A stretch of DNA of 14,938 nucleotides from Bacteroidota bacterium (GCA_021413595.1 JAIOQD010000725.1:1-14938), one strand, 5' to 3'. Counted from the first letter of the stretch, positions 1 through 7,420 are shown. Numbers and translations are program-made. The notes: a model not told the origin generated them from the letters alone.

Positions 1-821
1 GGTCCCATTGCCCAACCTACACGAACACCCGTTGCTGCTAAGGATTTTGAAATACCATCCACAAAAACGGTATAGTTTTTCATTTCAGGACGAAGGCTTA
101 CCGGATCAAAATGTTTGGTAGCCCCGTGTGTAAGCGCCCAATAGATCTGGTCATACATCAAATATACAGGCTTAGTCCCTTTAACAGTTCGTAAACTGTT
201 TTCTGCCAAAATCAGATCACATATTTCTTCAAGATCTTTTTTTCTGAAGGTAGTACCTGTTGGATTTAAAGGCGAGCACAATGCTATTAAATTTGCTGAA
301 CTGATGTGTGGCTTTAGATCGGCAGCAGTTGGCATAAAATTAGTGGAGGGAGAAGTTTCAAGCAATACCTGTTTGGCGTTATTCAAATAGGTATAGTGAT
401 TGTTGTTCCATGATGGTACCGGAAACACCACTGTATCGCCAGCATCAACTAAAGCGCGGAATATCGCATAAATAATTGGTCGTGCACCACCGGCAATTAC
501 GATCTCATCTGTTTTGAAATCTAAATTACCCCGCTCTTTCAATAGCTTTGAAACTGCCTGACGCAATTCCGGCATACCATCGGCTGCTGGATAGTTGGTC
601 TGATCATTTTCGTAAGCAGCAATAATAGCTTGTTTTAACTCCGCAGGAATGGGAAATACTTTTGGATTAAAATCACCAATGGTAAGGTTATATATTTTTT
701 CTCCTTTTTTTATTTTTTCATTTACTTCAGCTGCCAGTTTTATAATTTCTGATCCAATAATATTTTCGGCAAGTTTTGATACAATCAAATCATTGTTTTT
801 GTCTAATAAGGTAGTGCTCAT
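1..821 (-). CDS. Class I PLP-dependent aminotransferase, N-terminal part (3' end beyond the window)
   Basis: Reading leftwards from an ATG at 821 the frame stays open for 273 codons to the window edge. The product is a fold-type I aminotransferase of the aspartate-aminotransferase superfamily, which moves an amino group between an amino acid and a 2-oxo acid using pyridoxal phosphate. Visible motifs are the NLTIGDFNP entry segment (about residues 45-53), SPLNPTGT with Asn186, YDQIY (223-227, in place of the more usual DEIY) contributing the Asp that contacts the PLP nitrogen, and GISKSLAATGVRVGW with the probable Schiff-base Lys259 and Arg267. The missing part should be the small domain with the substrate carboxylate-binding Arg. 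Substrate cannot be assigned; aspartate/aromatic types are the nearest guess. It is cytosolic, with no signal peptide. A -7 motif at 865-872 suggests its own promoter. Confidence 0.88.
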   Translation of the reverse strand, partial: MSTTLLDKNNDLIVSKLAENIIGSEIIKLAAEVNEKIKKGEKIYNLTIGDFNPKVFPIPAELKQAIIAAYENDQTNYPAADGMPELRQAVSKLLKERGNLDFKTDEIVIAGGARPIIYAIFRALVDAGDTVVFPVPSWNNNHYTYLNNAKQVLLETSPSTNFMPTAADLKPHISSANLIALCSPLNPTGTTFRKKDLEEICDLILAENSLRTVKGTKPVYLMYDQIYWALTHGATKHFDPVSLRPEMKNYTVFVDGISKSLAATGVRVGWAMG

Positions 822-864
822 TTAAAATGTTTTAAATATTTTTTTTACTTTTTCTGCTGAAAAA

Positions 865-872
865 CAAATTTA
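865..872 (-). promoter_or_regulatory. Bacteroidota-type -7 element for the aminotransferase gene
   Basis: The minus strand reads TAAATTTG, an exact match to the Bacteroidota -7 consensus TAnnTTTG, about 43 nt before the ATG at 821. No well-placed -33 TTG is visible, so the call rests on the -7 box and its position in a gene-free gap. Confidence 0.4.
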
Positions 873-941
873 AGAAAAACCCTGTTATTTATCCGGATTT
901 GTTGAATGTTTTTTAATTTAAACTAGTAAAAATATGGTAAA

Positions 942-1559
942 TCAGCTAATTACCAACACTTCAGTAAGTGGGTTAAATAAAAACATCCGGTTGGTGCTAA
1001 GTTCTTTGCATTTAAAACGTTTTCGAACCTGCTCCCCCTTTATAAAGTTTCGGCTTTTATTATACTGAAATGTTGTTCCCATGGGCAACTCTTCTAATAG
1101 AACAGTATCCTGGCGGATGTCGTATCTTTTTAATATGCGTAATAAATTAATGTCGGAGCAGCTGGAAGCCGCAGGATTATTCATGTATTTACGTAATGCA
1201 GTTATTACATCTACCGGAAAGATATCAGGAATTAAAAACTGCTGCATCAATAATTTATAATGAAGTTTCCACTCTTCTCCATGTGGCTTCACCGAATTTT
1301 TGTTTTTATTGTAGTTGGATAAATGAGCAATTTCATGAACAAGGGTAATTAAAAATGCATACTTATTCATATCATAATTGATGGTGATCAAATGATTTTC
1401 TCCGTTAAATGGTGGGCGATAATCTCCGAGTTTTGTAGTGCGGCTTTTTTTGATGCGCAACTTAAAATCAAATTTAAATATCCATTCCGAAATAGTAGGT
1501 ACAGCCTTTTCAGGGATGTATTTATAGAGAATGGATTGGTTACGGTCAATTTGGTTCAT
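942..1559 (-). CDS. SprT-like zinc metalloprotease-fold protein
   Basis: A 205-residue cytosolic protein with no signal peptide or membrane segment. Residues 73-80 read LVHEIAHL, a canonical HExxH zinc site (His75, Glu76, His79), followed by HGEEW with His93 as the likely third ligand. This spacing and the HG.EW sequence are typical of the SprT-like domain (relatives include the eukaryotic DNA-protein crosslink protease Spartan; bacterial roles are poorly defined). The C-terminal half (about 130-205) is basic. The paired-cysteine zinc ribbon of classical SprT is not evident (only Cys134 and Cys184 are seen), so this is the shorter Bacteroidota version. The ATG at 1559 is preferred because a -7 box lies just upstream at 1584-1591. 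It appears monocistronic, between the aminotransferase and the R-M island. Confidence 0.82.
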   Translation of the reverse strand: MNQIDRNQSILYKYIPEKAVPTISEWIFKFDFKLRIKKSRTTKLGDYRPPFNGENHLITINYDMNKYAFLITLVHEIAHLSNYNKNKNSVKPHGEEWKLHYKLLMQQFLIPDIFPVDVITALRKYMNNPAASSCSDINLLRILKRYDIRQDTVLLEELPMGTTFQYNKSRNFIKGEQVRKRFKCKELSTNRMFLFNPLTEVLVIS

Positions 1560-1583
1560 TAAATTTTAATAGTAATTAGTTAG

Positions 1584-1591
1584 CAAATTTA
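1584..1591 (-). promoter_or_regulatory. -7 element for the SprT-like gene
   Basis: The minus strand reads TAAATTTG, matching TAnnTTTG, 25 nt before the ATG at 1559. A matching -33 TTG is not obvious. Confidence 0.4.
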
Positions 1592-1724
1592 ATGAGGGAA
1601 TTGGACTTAAGAATAAAAATTTTATCACTTTTTATTACTCATAAAATTTTAGACAGATTTTTTATAGGATTATAAGTTTAAAAAATGCTTTAATACTTTT
1701 TATTGATAATTGAAAATCCCGTCT

Positions 1725-1747
1725 AAGGAGGATTTGTAATCCTACTT
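1725..1747. repeat. Small REP-like hairpin
   Basis: AGGATT-TGT-AATCCT is a perfect 6-bp stem with a 3-nt loop. It extends by an outer AAG/CTT stem after one mismatch, giving 23 nt in all. It resembles short palindromic units scattered in Bacteroidota intergenic DNA, sometimes mobilised by REP-associated tyrosine transposases; no such gene is present here, so that link is inference. Confidence 0.35.
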
Positions 1748-1818
1748 GTTTATATTCAGTCCTGCGATTATAATTTTTTTCGTCTTTGTCATTCTGTTTG
1801 GTGGTCGCCATAGCCTGA

Positions 1819-1884
1819 CCGCTAACGTGTAGCTAAACGCAGATTTTGCTTTTCGCAAAATTTGAGTTTAGGTGATGTTGGTGG
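1819..1884. repeat. 66-nt foldable palindrome downstream of the R-M genes (attC-like or dispersed element)
   Basis: The left arm runs 1819-1849 and the right arm 1855-1884 around a TTTTC loop. By hand alignment 23 of 31 left-arm positions pair by Watson-Crick rules, and several mismatches are G-T wobbles, so one strand could fold into a long stem. The ends read CCGCTAAC and GTTGGTGG, i.e. a CCRCYAAC core facing inwards at both ends. The layout (long stem-loop with AAC/GTT end cores directly after a gene's 3' end) recalls integron attC sites, but the strict RYYYAAC/GTTRRRY cores are not met. A transcription-terminating or generic dispersed element is the alternative. Confidence 0.5.
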
Positions 1885-1891
1885 CAGTAAG
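1874..1891. repeat. Inverted repeat bordering the R-M module, left copy
   Basis: On the minus strand this reads CTTACTGCCACCAACATC. The plus strand at 4549-4566 reads CTTATTGCCACCAACAAC, a 16/18 match in inverted orientation. The two copies enclose exactly the two R-M genes. The left copy overlaps the outer arm of the 1819-1884 palindrome. Confidence 0.6.
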
Positions 1892-1942
1892 TTCTTCATC
1901 TGTCAGCAGCTAAAAAAAATTCTTGAAGTACAAAATTGTCCA

Positions 1943-3712
1943 CTAAGCGAACATTGCAATTTGTGTATTGACAGGAGTCATTTCTTTTATAAAGTTGTCC
2001 CACAAGTCTAAAGTTAAATTGAAACTATACTTTTCATTGAGCATTGTTAATTCCGTTTGCAGGTCCTTTTGATTACTGATTTTTGCTAATGTTAAAAGGT
2101 CAATCCGCATCAAAACATCTTTTGTAAAAGTTCTTTTAGCGTCTGCAAAAGTTACAGATTTCAAAAATTGCATGGTCGTTTCGGAATTCAAAAGGATTAA
2201 AGCGTAAACAGCAAATTCAATTTTTTCAAAACCTATTAAATAGCAGGTATCATCAAGCATTACTGGTTTGTCAGCTTGAGGTAGGATTAAAGTAAAATGA
2301 AATGTTTTGTATAAGCCAGATATTGCAACCTTGTAGGGTTTAAATGAATAGTCACCAATACCAAAAATCGAAAATAAAGGTTTGTTATTATAGATACTTG
2401 ATTTCCTTGCGTCAAAATTTGTTTTATGTTCTGTGAGATATTGATATGTTTTGGGATACTCCGATTTGATATATTTAGTGTCTTGTCCAACCTTCTTTTG
2501 AGTAACAATTGTAAATTTTCTTGTCTGATTTATTACTGTGTTTTTAAGGTCAGAACTTTTAAGGATTCCATAAACTAAACCATCTTCTAATTTTATTTCT
2601 TCATTCAGTCCGTTTACATAATGTCCGTTTACTTTATCTAATTCCATTATTGCTGAACAGTCGTGTTTTAGACCTTGTCGCCACACAAAAGGGCTCTCTC
2701 CATCAATGTCCTTAGTATGTATATAGGTCGTAATGTTAGAAACAAACTTATCGTTTAACCAGCCAAATTTTTGATAGCATTTTTTGTTGTCATAAAAGTC
2801 AAATTCTTTACAGTCAAATTCAGGAATAGAATTTAGCTTGCAATAAAATAAAGAAGCTTCAACGGAAACATTGAATTCCTTTTTACTGTCAATACAATGT
2901 TTTTCTATCGAAGCAATTTTATATTGATTTTTGTTTTGTTCAGAAACAATATTTTTTATGACGGAATTTTTAACCAATAATAATAAATGTCCTTTCATCT
3001 CTTGAAAGGTCACAATCATTGTCAAGGTAATATATTCTGCTATATCGAAATTGCCTTTCCCAGTCATCGCATCTAAACCTCTATGATTTTTGAAGTTTGT
3101 TTTTTTAGGAAGATTAGAAGAATTAAGACTTCCCAATTTAGAGTTTGTAACCCAAGGCGGATTACCAATTATTAAAATTTCATTTTTTGAATATTGTTTT
3201 TCAATTTGTTTAAAATCAAAATCGAAAACACTACAATGCGTAATTAAAATTTCAGGTTTATTTCTGTATGTGTTTTCAAGAAAAAAATTGACAATATTAA
3301 ATTTTGTCTCCCAAACGTATGGTTTGTAAATCTCAATTCCATAAATATACTTCACATCTTTAAAGTTTTTTAAAGATGCAATTATGAAATTCCCTTTCCC
3401 ACAAGTTGGTTCAACAATTATTTTTGGAGAAATATTTTTTGAAGCTAAATGCAAAGTAACTTTGTTTGATAAGTTGGCATTTGTCTGGAAGTCTCCATAC
3501 TCAGCTCTGTCAGGCTCTTCGGCAAGACTGGCGGTTTGAGAAATAGTTTTTCTTAAAGTTTCTAACTCTTCATTATTATCAAAAAAATGTTTGATGCCGA
3601 AGGCATCAAACATTTTTTGATTTGCTGTTTCAAAAGATGTGATTTTTTTCAGGGTTTCATTTAAGAAATCTGAAACTTGATGAGAAATATTTGCTTCAAA
3701 TACTTTCATCAT
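1943..3712 (-). CDS. Type II DNA methyltransferase, probably N6-adenine, gamma-type
   Basis: A 589-residue S-adenosylmethionine-dependent DNA methyltransferase. Motif X-like YGDFQTNANLSNKV is at 72-85, motif I EPTCGKGNF (SAM binding) at 101-109, and catalytic motif IV NPPW at 184-187. It is followed by a long LGSLNSSNLPKKTNF segment (193-207) and MTGKGNFDIAEY, giving the X-I-IV order of gamma-class adenine methyltransferases. The C-terminal half (about 300-589) would be the target recognition part. It presumably protects host DNA from the endonuclease encoded just upstream, with whose stop codon its start overlaps (ATGA), implying translational coupling. A terminator-like hairpin lies inside codons 31-45. 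N4-cytosine specificity cannot be excluded. The recognition sequence is unknown. No control (C) protein gene is present. Confidence 0.88.
   Translation of the reverse strand: MMKVFEANISHQVSDFLNETLKKITSFETANQKMFDAFGIKHFFDNNEELETLRKTISQTASLAEEPDRAEYGDFQTNANLSNKVTLHLASKNISPKIIVEPTCGKGNFIIASLKNFKDVKYIYGIEIYKPYVWETKFNIVNFFLENTYRNKPEILITHCSVFDFDFKQIEKQYSKNEILIIGNPPWVTNSKLGSLNSSNLPKKTNFKNHRGLDAMTGKGNFDIAEYITLTMIVTFQEMKGHLLLLVKNSVIKNIVSEQNKNQYKIASIEKHCIDSKKEFNVSVEASLFYCKLNSIPEFDCKEFDFYDNKKCYQKFGWLNDKFVSNITTYIHTKDIDGESPFVWRQGLKHDCSAIMELDKVNGHYVNGLNEEIKLEDGLVYGILKSSDLKNTVINQTRKFTIVTQKKVGQDTKYIKSEYPKTYQYLTEHKTNFDARKSSIYNNKPLFSIFGIGDYSFKPYKVAISGLYKTFHFTLILPQADKPVMLDDTCYLIGFEKIEFAVYALILLNSETTMQFLKSVTFADAKRTFTKDVLMRIDLLTLAKISNQKDLQTELTMLNEKYSFNLTLDLWDNFIKEMTPVNTQIAMFA
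3578..3621. repeat. Terminator-like hairpin inside the methyltransferase reading frame
   Basis: 3582-3598 and 3602-3618 are perfect 17-nt inverted repeats around a 3-nt centre. With one bulged A the stem extends by three more pairs to 3578-3621. On the coding (minus) strand the order is A6, GC-containing stem GATGCC-TTC-GGCATC, then T7: the form of a bidirectional intrinsic terminator. It lies 92-135 nt into the gene and is translated in frame as part of KMFDAFGIKHFF, so it does not break the protein. Confidence 0.75.
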
Positions 3713-4386
3713 TTAGGTTTATTATAACTAACTATTTTGGAAATTCCAGAAATGTCTTCGGTTAATGCAACAATTCTTTGGTATTGCAATCTCCATTGCA
3801 AAGCATTTGAAATAGTCAAGTAGCCTTGTTCTGGTGGTGTCTTTAGAATTTGTTCAGCTAATTTTGCTAAAGTAATTTCGTCAGCAGGTATGTTTTTGTC
3901 ATTGAGGTAAGCAATTATGTCCGCTTCATTGGCTTTGTCCTTTACCATTTCTCTTAAACGGAAAGTGGTTGTGTAGTCTCCGGTTCTTTCTTTTGAAACG
4001 AAAGAACAACTTACAAAATTAAGAATAGCCGTTTTAGATTTTGGGTCATCAGCTTTATCATAAACGAAAACAAGGAGATTGTAACCAAGTCCAAAAACTT
4101 TTTGCTTTGCGTCTTTAAAAGGGCAAGATGATTGAGGTTGTTTTATTGAAGTTACTTTTATATCGGTTAAAATGTCCGCAGAAGGTAAGTCAACGCCACT
4201 TGCAGAGGAGCCAATCGTAACTTCGTAAATATCATTTAAGTGCTTTTGAAATTTTTGTTCTATTAAAGTTCCAACAGCTTTGCCGTCAGTAACCCCGAAA
4301 AGTTCTTTATGCTTAAATTTGGATTGAGCAACACAAAATATTTGTGCTTCTTTTATAAGGTCTTCTATGGTTAGCTTTTTCTTCAT
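3709..4386 (-). CDS. Type II restriction endonuclease, PD-(D/E)XK-like
   Basis: A 225-residue soluble protein directly upstream of, and overlapping by 4 nt, a DNA methyltransferase. Residues 64-80 contain G-V-D66 followed by D75-I-K77, fitting the PD-(D/E)XK metal-binding core; Glu43 in GTLIEQKF, on the preceding helix, may complete the site. The following SIKQPQSSCPFKDAKQKVFGLGYNLLVFVYDK segment (80-111) looks like the conserved strand-helix after the catalytic lysine. Gene order R then M without a C gene implies that methylation must keep pace by other means. The fold call is from motif and context; the recognition site cannot be read from the sequence. The start MKKKLT at 4386 is the natural ATG. 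Confidence 0.75.
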   Translation of the reverse strand: MKKKLTIEDLIKEAQIFCVAQSKFKHKELFGVTDGKAVGTLIEQKFQKHLNDIYEVTIGSSASGVDLPSADILTDIKVTSIKQPQSSCPFKDAKQKVFGLGYNLLVFVYDKADDPKSKTAILNFVSCSFVSKERTGDYTTTFRLREMVKDKANEADIIAYLNDKNIPADEITLAKLAEQILKTPPEQGYLTISNALQWRLQYQRIVALTEDISGISKIVSYNKPK

Positions 4387-4720
4387 TTTAGGAATTAAAA
4401 TATATCGCTAAGTTAGCAATTTAAAGGTCGGTTTATTTGTTTTTACTTGCTTTTTGTCAACAATCTATCCGGAATAATTTTTCCAAAAAATTGTCCATCG
4501 AAAAAAATTGTTGCATTTAAGGATAAAGAGGATTGTACTGTCTTTTTTCTTATTGCCACCAACAACTTTATATACGCAACTATCTATTTGTAACTAATTG
4601 TAAATACTTATAATTACCTGTTTTTTTTCAAATTGAAATCATAATAAAATTGGATATATCATGTATTCAAAACAAGATTAATATTCCATCCATTTTGCAA
4701 ATTGTCGAAGCGAATTAATT
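4387..4720. other. Gene-free stretch between the R-M module and feoB
   Basis: AT-rich DNA with no credible gene. It must contain the R-M promoter, but no exact TAnnTTTG box is seen on the minus strand; TAAAGTTG (complement of 4563-4570) is a one-mismatch version. The right inverted-repeat copy lies at 4549-4566. No clear GC-rich terminator follows feoB. Confidence 0.5.
4549..4566. repeat. Inverted repeat bordering the R-M module, right copy
   Basis: CTTATTGCCACCAACAAC on the plus strand pairs with the motif at 1874-1891 in inverted orientation (16 of 18 positions). Unlike the left copy, no long palindromic arm is recognisable next to it, so if it was once part of a similar stem-loop it has decayed or been cut. 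Confidence 0.55.
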
Positions 4721-6976
4721 CTATTTCAAAAGCTGGTACACAACAAAACTGGAGATGTAAGCTAAAGCACTCATAAAAAGAAATTGAATTACCGGCCATT
4801 TCCAGTGTTTTGTTTCTCGGTAAACAATGGCAAGTGTACTCATACATTGCATTGCAAAAGCATAAAATATCATTAGTGAAAAACCTACTGCAACCGAAAA
4901 TTGTGGTAATCCGGTTACAGTGTTTACTTCTGCTTTCATTTTTTCGCGAAGCGTTTGTGTGTTATCTGAATTTCCTACACTATAAATAGTAGCCATTGTA
5001 CCTACAAATACTTCCCGGGCTGCAAAGGATGTAACCAATGCGATCCCTATTTTCCAGTCAAATCCTAAAGGTGCAATTGCTGGTTCAATTGATTTTCCAA
5101 GTATTCCGGCATAAGAGGCTTCTAATTGTTCGGATGATATCCTTGCTTGAAGTTCATCTTCATTATACATTTTAGCCATCTCAGGATTGTCGTATTTTTT
5201 TTCAATTACTTCAAATCGATTACCCGGTGCGTGTGAGGATAGGAACCAAAGTATCACCGATACCGCCAGAATGATTTTACCGGCATCAAATAAAAATGAT
5301 TTTACTTTGTCATAAATAGTGAGCCCTACTGTACGCCATTGAGGACTGCGATATACAGGTAGCTCCATAATAAAATAACTTTTTTCACGGGATTTAAGGA
5401 TCCACTTCATCACCAAAGCAGCCATCATTGCTGCAATAAAACCAATCAGGTAAAGACTCATTAAAATAAGCCCTTGATAATTAAAAATGCCAAGGCTCTT
5501 CCCTTCAGGAACCACCAATGCGATTAACAGCGTATATACAGGTAAGCGTGCAGAGCAACTCATGAGCGGTGTTACCATTATAGTAATCATACGCTCTTTC
5601 CAACTGCTCATGGTACGGGTACTCATTATGGCTGGAATAGCGCAGGCTACACCACTTACTAAGGGGATTACAGAACGTCCATTTAGTCCGAACTTCCGCA
5701 TCAGCTTATCCATAATAAAGCTTACACGTGCCATATATCCAGTATCTTCCAGTATCGCAATAAATGCGAATAACAAGGCAATTTGCGGAACAAATACAAT
5801 TATGCCACTCAATCCGGCTAATATCCCGTTTACAAGTAAGTTGGTGAATTCTCCCGGAGGCAGGGTTTGCGTTGCTATATTGGAAAAAGAAACAAATAAG
5901 GTTTCTATCCATTCCATCGGGTAAGCGGCAAGAAAAAATATAGTTTGAAAAATGAAAAAAAGTATGACCAGAAAAATGGTATAACCCCAAATACGGTGGG
6001 TTAAAATACTATCCAGTTTGTGGCTGAAGGATTCCGTTTTTATGGCTGATTTATGTGTGATACATTCCTCAACAATACGATTGATAACTTTATACCTTTC
6101 CACTGTTTCTTGTGCTTGAAGCTTGTTACAATCCACAGCAGAAGCATTTAAAATGGCAGCTATTTTTTCTTTTTTATCAGATTTTTTATCGAAATAATTT
6201 ATCTCCGAAAAATTATTAATAATTTGAAAGGCAGCAAAATCACTATTCACTTTTATGACGGATGCAATTTTTTCTATTAACTCCGGTGCCAGTTTTTTAA
6301 TATCTATAAAATCGTACTGAGGCACTGGTAATGGTTGCAATAATGCCTGTTTCAAAGTTTCTATGCCTTCTTTATTGCGGGCACTTAATCCTACCACTTT
6401 TACACCTAATTTTTCGGAAAGCCTTATAGAATCAATCACATCGCCTTCTTTTTCTACTAGATCCATCATATTTAATACCAGTATCACAGGCATTTTTAGG
6501 TCGATGATTTGTGATACTAAAAATAAATTTCGTTTCAGATTACTTGCATCTGCAACTATAATGGTAACATCAGGATGGTTTTCATTATTGGGGTCACAAA
6601 GAACTTCGAAAGCAACATGCTCATCAAGTGATTTTGGATAAAGACTATATGTTCCCGGTAGATCTGTAAATTCAACAGTTATTGTGCTATTGCTTGCTGC
6701 TGGGTAGTTGCTGGTTGGTAGTTGAGCCTTGTCGGATATTTCGGCACCCAGTTCTTGGTTTCTGATTCTTGATTCTTGGTTTTCGGTTCTCTTATTAAGT
6801 TTTGCAAAGCCCGATTTTTTGTCAACAGTAACCCCGGGGAAGTTTCCCGTTTTTTGATTTAAGCCGGTGAGTACATTGAATAAAGTAGATTTTCCACTGT
6901 TTGGGTTTCCAACCAGAGCAACTTTTAAGGAAGTTTTGTTAGAAAAATTTACAAAGGATTGATTCGCTTCCACCAA
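4721..6976 (-). CDS. feoB: Ferrous iron transporter FeoB
   Basis: A full-length FeoB (about 751 residues), the inner-membrane Fe(II) importer with a cytosolic GTPase domain. G1 is GNPNSGKS (23-30), G2 Thr50 in FPGVTV, G3 DLPG (105-108), G4 NMMD (169-172), and a G5-like SARN follows. The membrane part carries the typical SGVACAIPAIMSTRTM gate segment and ends with LAIVYRETKHWKWPVIQ plus a last helix. Two oddities stand out. First, no ATG precedes G1: an in-frame TAA lies 6 nt upstream of TTG (6976), with GTG next (6973), so the start is TTG or GTG. Second, about 36 extra residues sit between G2 and G3 (see 6683-6796). It follows feoA by 11 nt and is surely co-transcribed with it. Confidence 0.95.
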   Translation of the reverse strand: MVEANQSFVNFSNKTSLKVALVGNPNSGKSTLFNVLTGLNQKTGNFPGVTVDKKSGFAKLNKRTENQESRIRNQELGAEISDKAQLPTSNYPAASNSTITVEFTDLPGTYSLYPKSLDEHVAFEVLCDPNNENHPDVTIIVADASNLKRNLFLVSQIIDLKMPVILVLNMMDLVEKEGDVIDSIRLSEKLGVKVVGLSARNKEGIETLKQALLQPLPVPQYDFIDIKKLAPELIEKIASVIKVNSDFAAFQIINNFSEINYFDKKSDKKEKIAAILNASAVDCNKLQAQETVERYKVINRIVEECITHKSAIKTESFSHKLDSILTHRIWGYTIFLVILFFIFQTIFFLAAYPMEWIETLFVSFSNIATQTLPPGEFTNLLVNGILAGLSGIIVFVPQIALLFAFIAILEDTGYMARVSFIMDKLMRKFGLNGRSVIPLVSGVACAIPAIMSTRTMSSWKERMITIMVTPLMSCSARLPVYTLLIALVVPEGKSLGIFNYQGLILMSLYLIGFIAAMMAALVMKWILKSREKSYFIMELPVYRSPQWRTVGLTIYDKVKSFLFDAGKIILAVSVILWFLSSHAPGNRFEVIEKKYDNPEMAKMYNEDELQARISSEQLEASYAGILGKSIEPAIAPLGFDWKIGIALVTSFAAREVFVGTMATIYSVGNSDNTQTLREKMKAEVNTVTGLPQFSVAVGFSLMIFYAFAMQCMSTLAIVYRETKHWKWPVIQFLFMSALAYISSFVVYQLLK
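6683..6796 (-). repeat. Repeat-derived in-frame insertion in the FeoB G domain
   Basis: Residues about 61-98 of FeoB are low-complexity and carry two word types: ENQESRIRNQEL and QLPTSNYPAASNS. The underlying DNA is built from near-repeats such as CAAGAATCAAGAATCAG and CAACTACCAACCAGCAACTAC (minus strand). G1 to G3 spans 82 residues here against about 46 in E. coli FeoB (from memory), and this segment accounts for the difference. It would form a loop between switch I and strand beta3 and should be tolerated without breaking the G motifs. Confidence 0.65.
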
Positions 6977-6987
6977 CCGTAATTATT

Positions 6988-7236
6988 TTAGATATTAGCA
7001 GCCAATAATGATACAAGTATTGTAGAAGCTTCAGCTTTACGTAAACTCAACAAATACCCCGAAACGCTTATAGCAATTGGGTCACCCATTGGGGCAATAC
7101 GGTCAAGCTTTACTACTTCACCTGGAGTACAGCCCATTTCGAGCAATTTAAGTGCCATGTGCTTGTCGGTAAAAGAGTTAATAATAGCACTCTGACCGAT
7201 TTCCAACTGCGACAGATTTTTAGATATTGTTTTCAT
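6988..7236 (-). CDS. feoA: FeoA, SH3-like accessory protein of ferrous iron transport
   Basis: An 82-residue protein with the FeoA pattern: LSQLEIGQSAIINSF, then KHMALKLLEMGCTPGEVVKLDRIAPMGDPIAISVSGYLLSLRKAEA, a small SH3-like beta barrel that docks on FeoB in the cytosol. It is complete in length for the family. The stop codon is 11 nt before the feoB TTG start, giving a feoA-feoB operon; no feoC is present. The upstream gap holds a -7 box at 7244-7251 and an inverted repeat at 7283-7302 that may be an iron-responsive operator. Confidence 0.93.
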   Translation of the reverse strand: MKTISKNLSQLEIGQSAIINSFTDKHMALKLLEMGCTPGEVVKLDRIAPMGDPIAISVSGYLLSLRKAEASTILVSLLAANI

Positions 7237-7243
7237 ATTTATA

Positions 7244-7251
7244 CAAAAATA
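7244..7251 (-). promoter_or_regulatory. -7 element for feoAB
   Basis: The minus strand reads TATTTTTG (exact TAnnTTTG), only 7 nt before the feoA ATG, so the mRNA would be almost leaderless. A TTG at the usual -33 distance is absent, so the start of transcription could lie elsewhere. Confidence 0.35.
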
Positions 7252-7282
7252 CGGTTTTCTTCAGCCATTCCGAAATGAAACC

Positions 7283-7302
7283 AATACCTAAAAAAGGGTA
7301 TT
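7283..7302. promoter_or_regulatory. Inverted repeat upstream of feoA, candidate operator
   Basis: AATACC-N8-GGTATT, about 47 nt before the feoA start. The TTAGGTAT-like half resembles DtxR/MntR-family operator halves, and such regulators commonly control feo genes. The spacing is not that of a canonical DtxR box, so this is a weak inference. Confidence 0.3.
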
Positions 7303-7420
7303 TTTAAATTTGTTTCTTCTTTTGTTCCGTAATTTTGGCTTGAAATGGAAAGCTGCTGAGTTTTACAAAACAACTAAATGTTATGTTAAGTATAGAGAAT
7401 ATAAGGTTCATGCTTAATAA

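Larger units (their letters stand above)
1560..1942. other. Gene-free stretch holding two hairpins, left border of the R-M island
   Basis: No credible reading frame lies between the SprT-like gene and the methyltransferase stop. The stretch holds the SprT promoter box (1584-1591), a small hairpin (1725-1747), a large foldable palindrome (1819-1884) and a motif that returns inverted at 4549-4566. The part from about 1720 looks like assembled repeat material rather than a decayed gene. Confidence 0.6.

Noticed and set aside
1819..1884. Calling the palindrome a true integron attC site
   Set aside because: The end cores do not meet RYYYAAC/GTTRRRY, and no integrase or second cassette is in the window.
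3090..3329. 79-codon plus-strand open frame in the methyltransferase
   Set aside because: It is antisense to the motif IV region of the methyltransferase and has no independent support.
5487..5924. 145-codon plus-strand open frame
   Set aside because: It lies entirely antisense to the conserved FeoB membrane domain, and its sequence shows no domain or promoter. It is a shadow of feoB.
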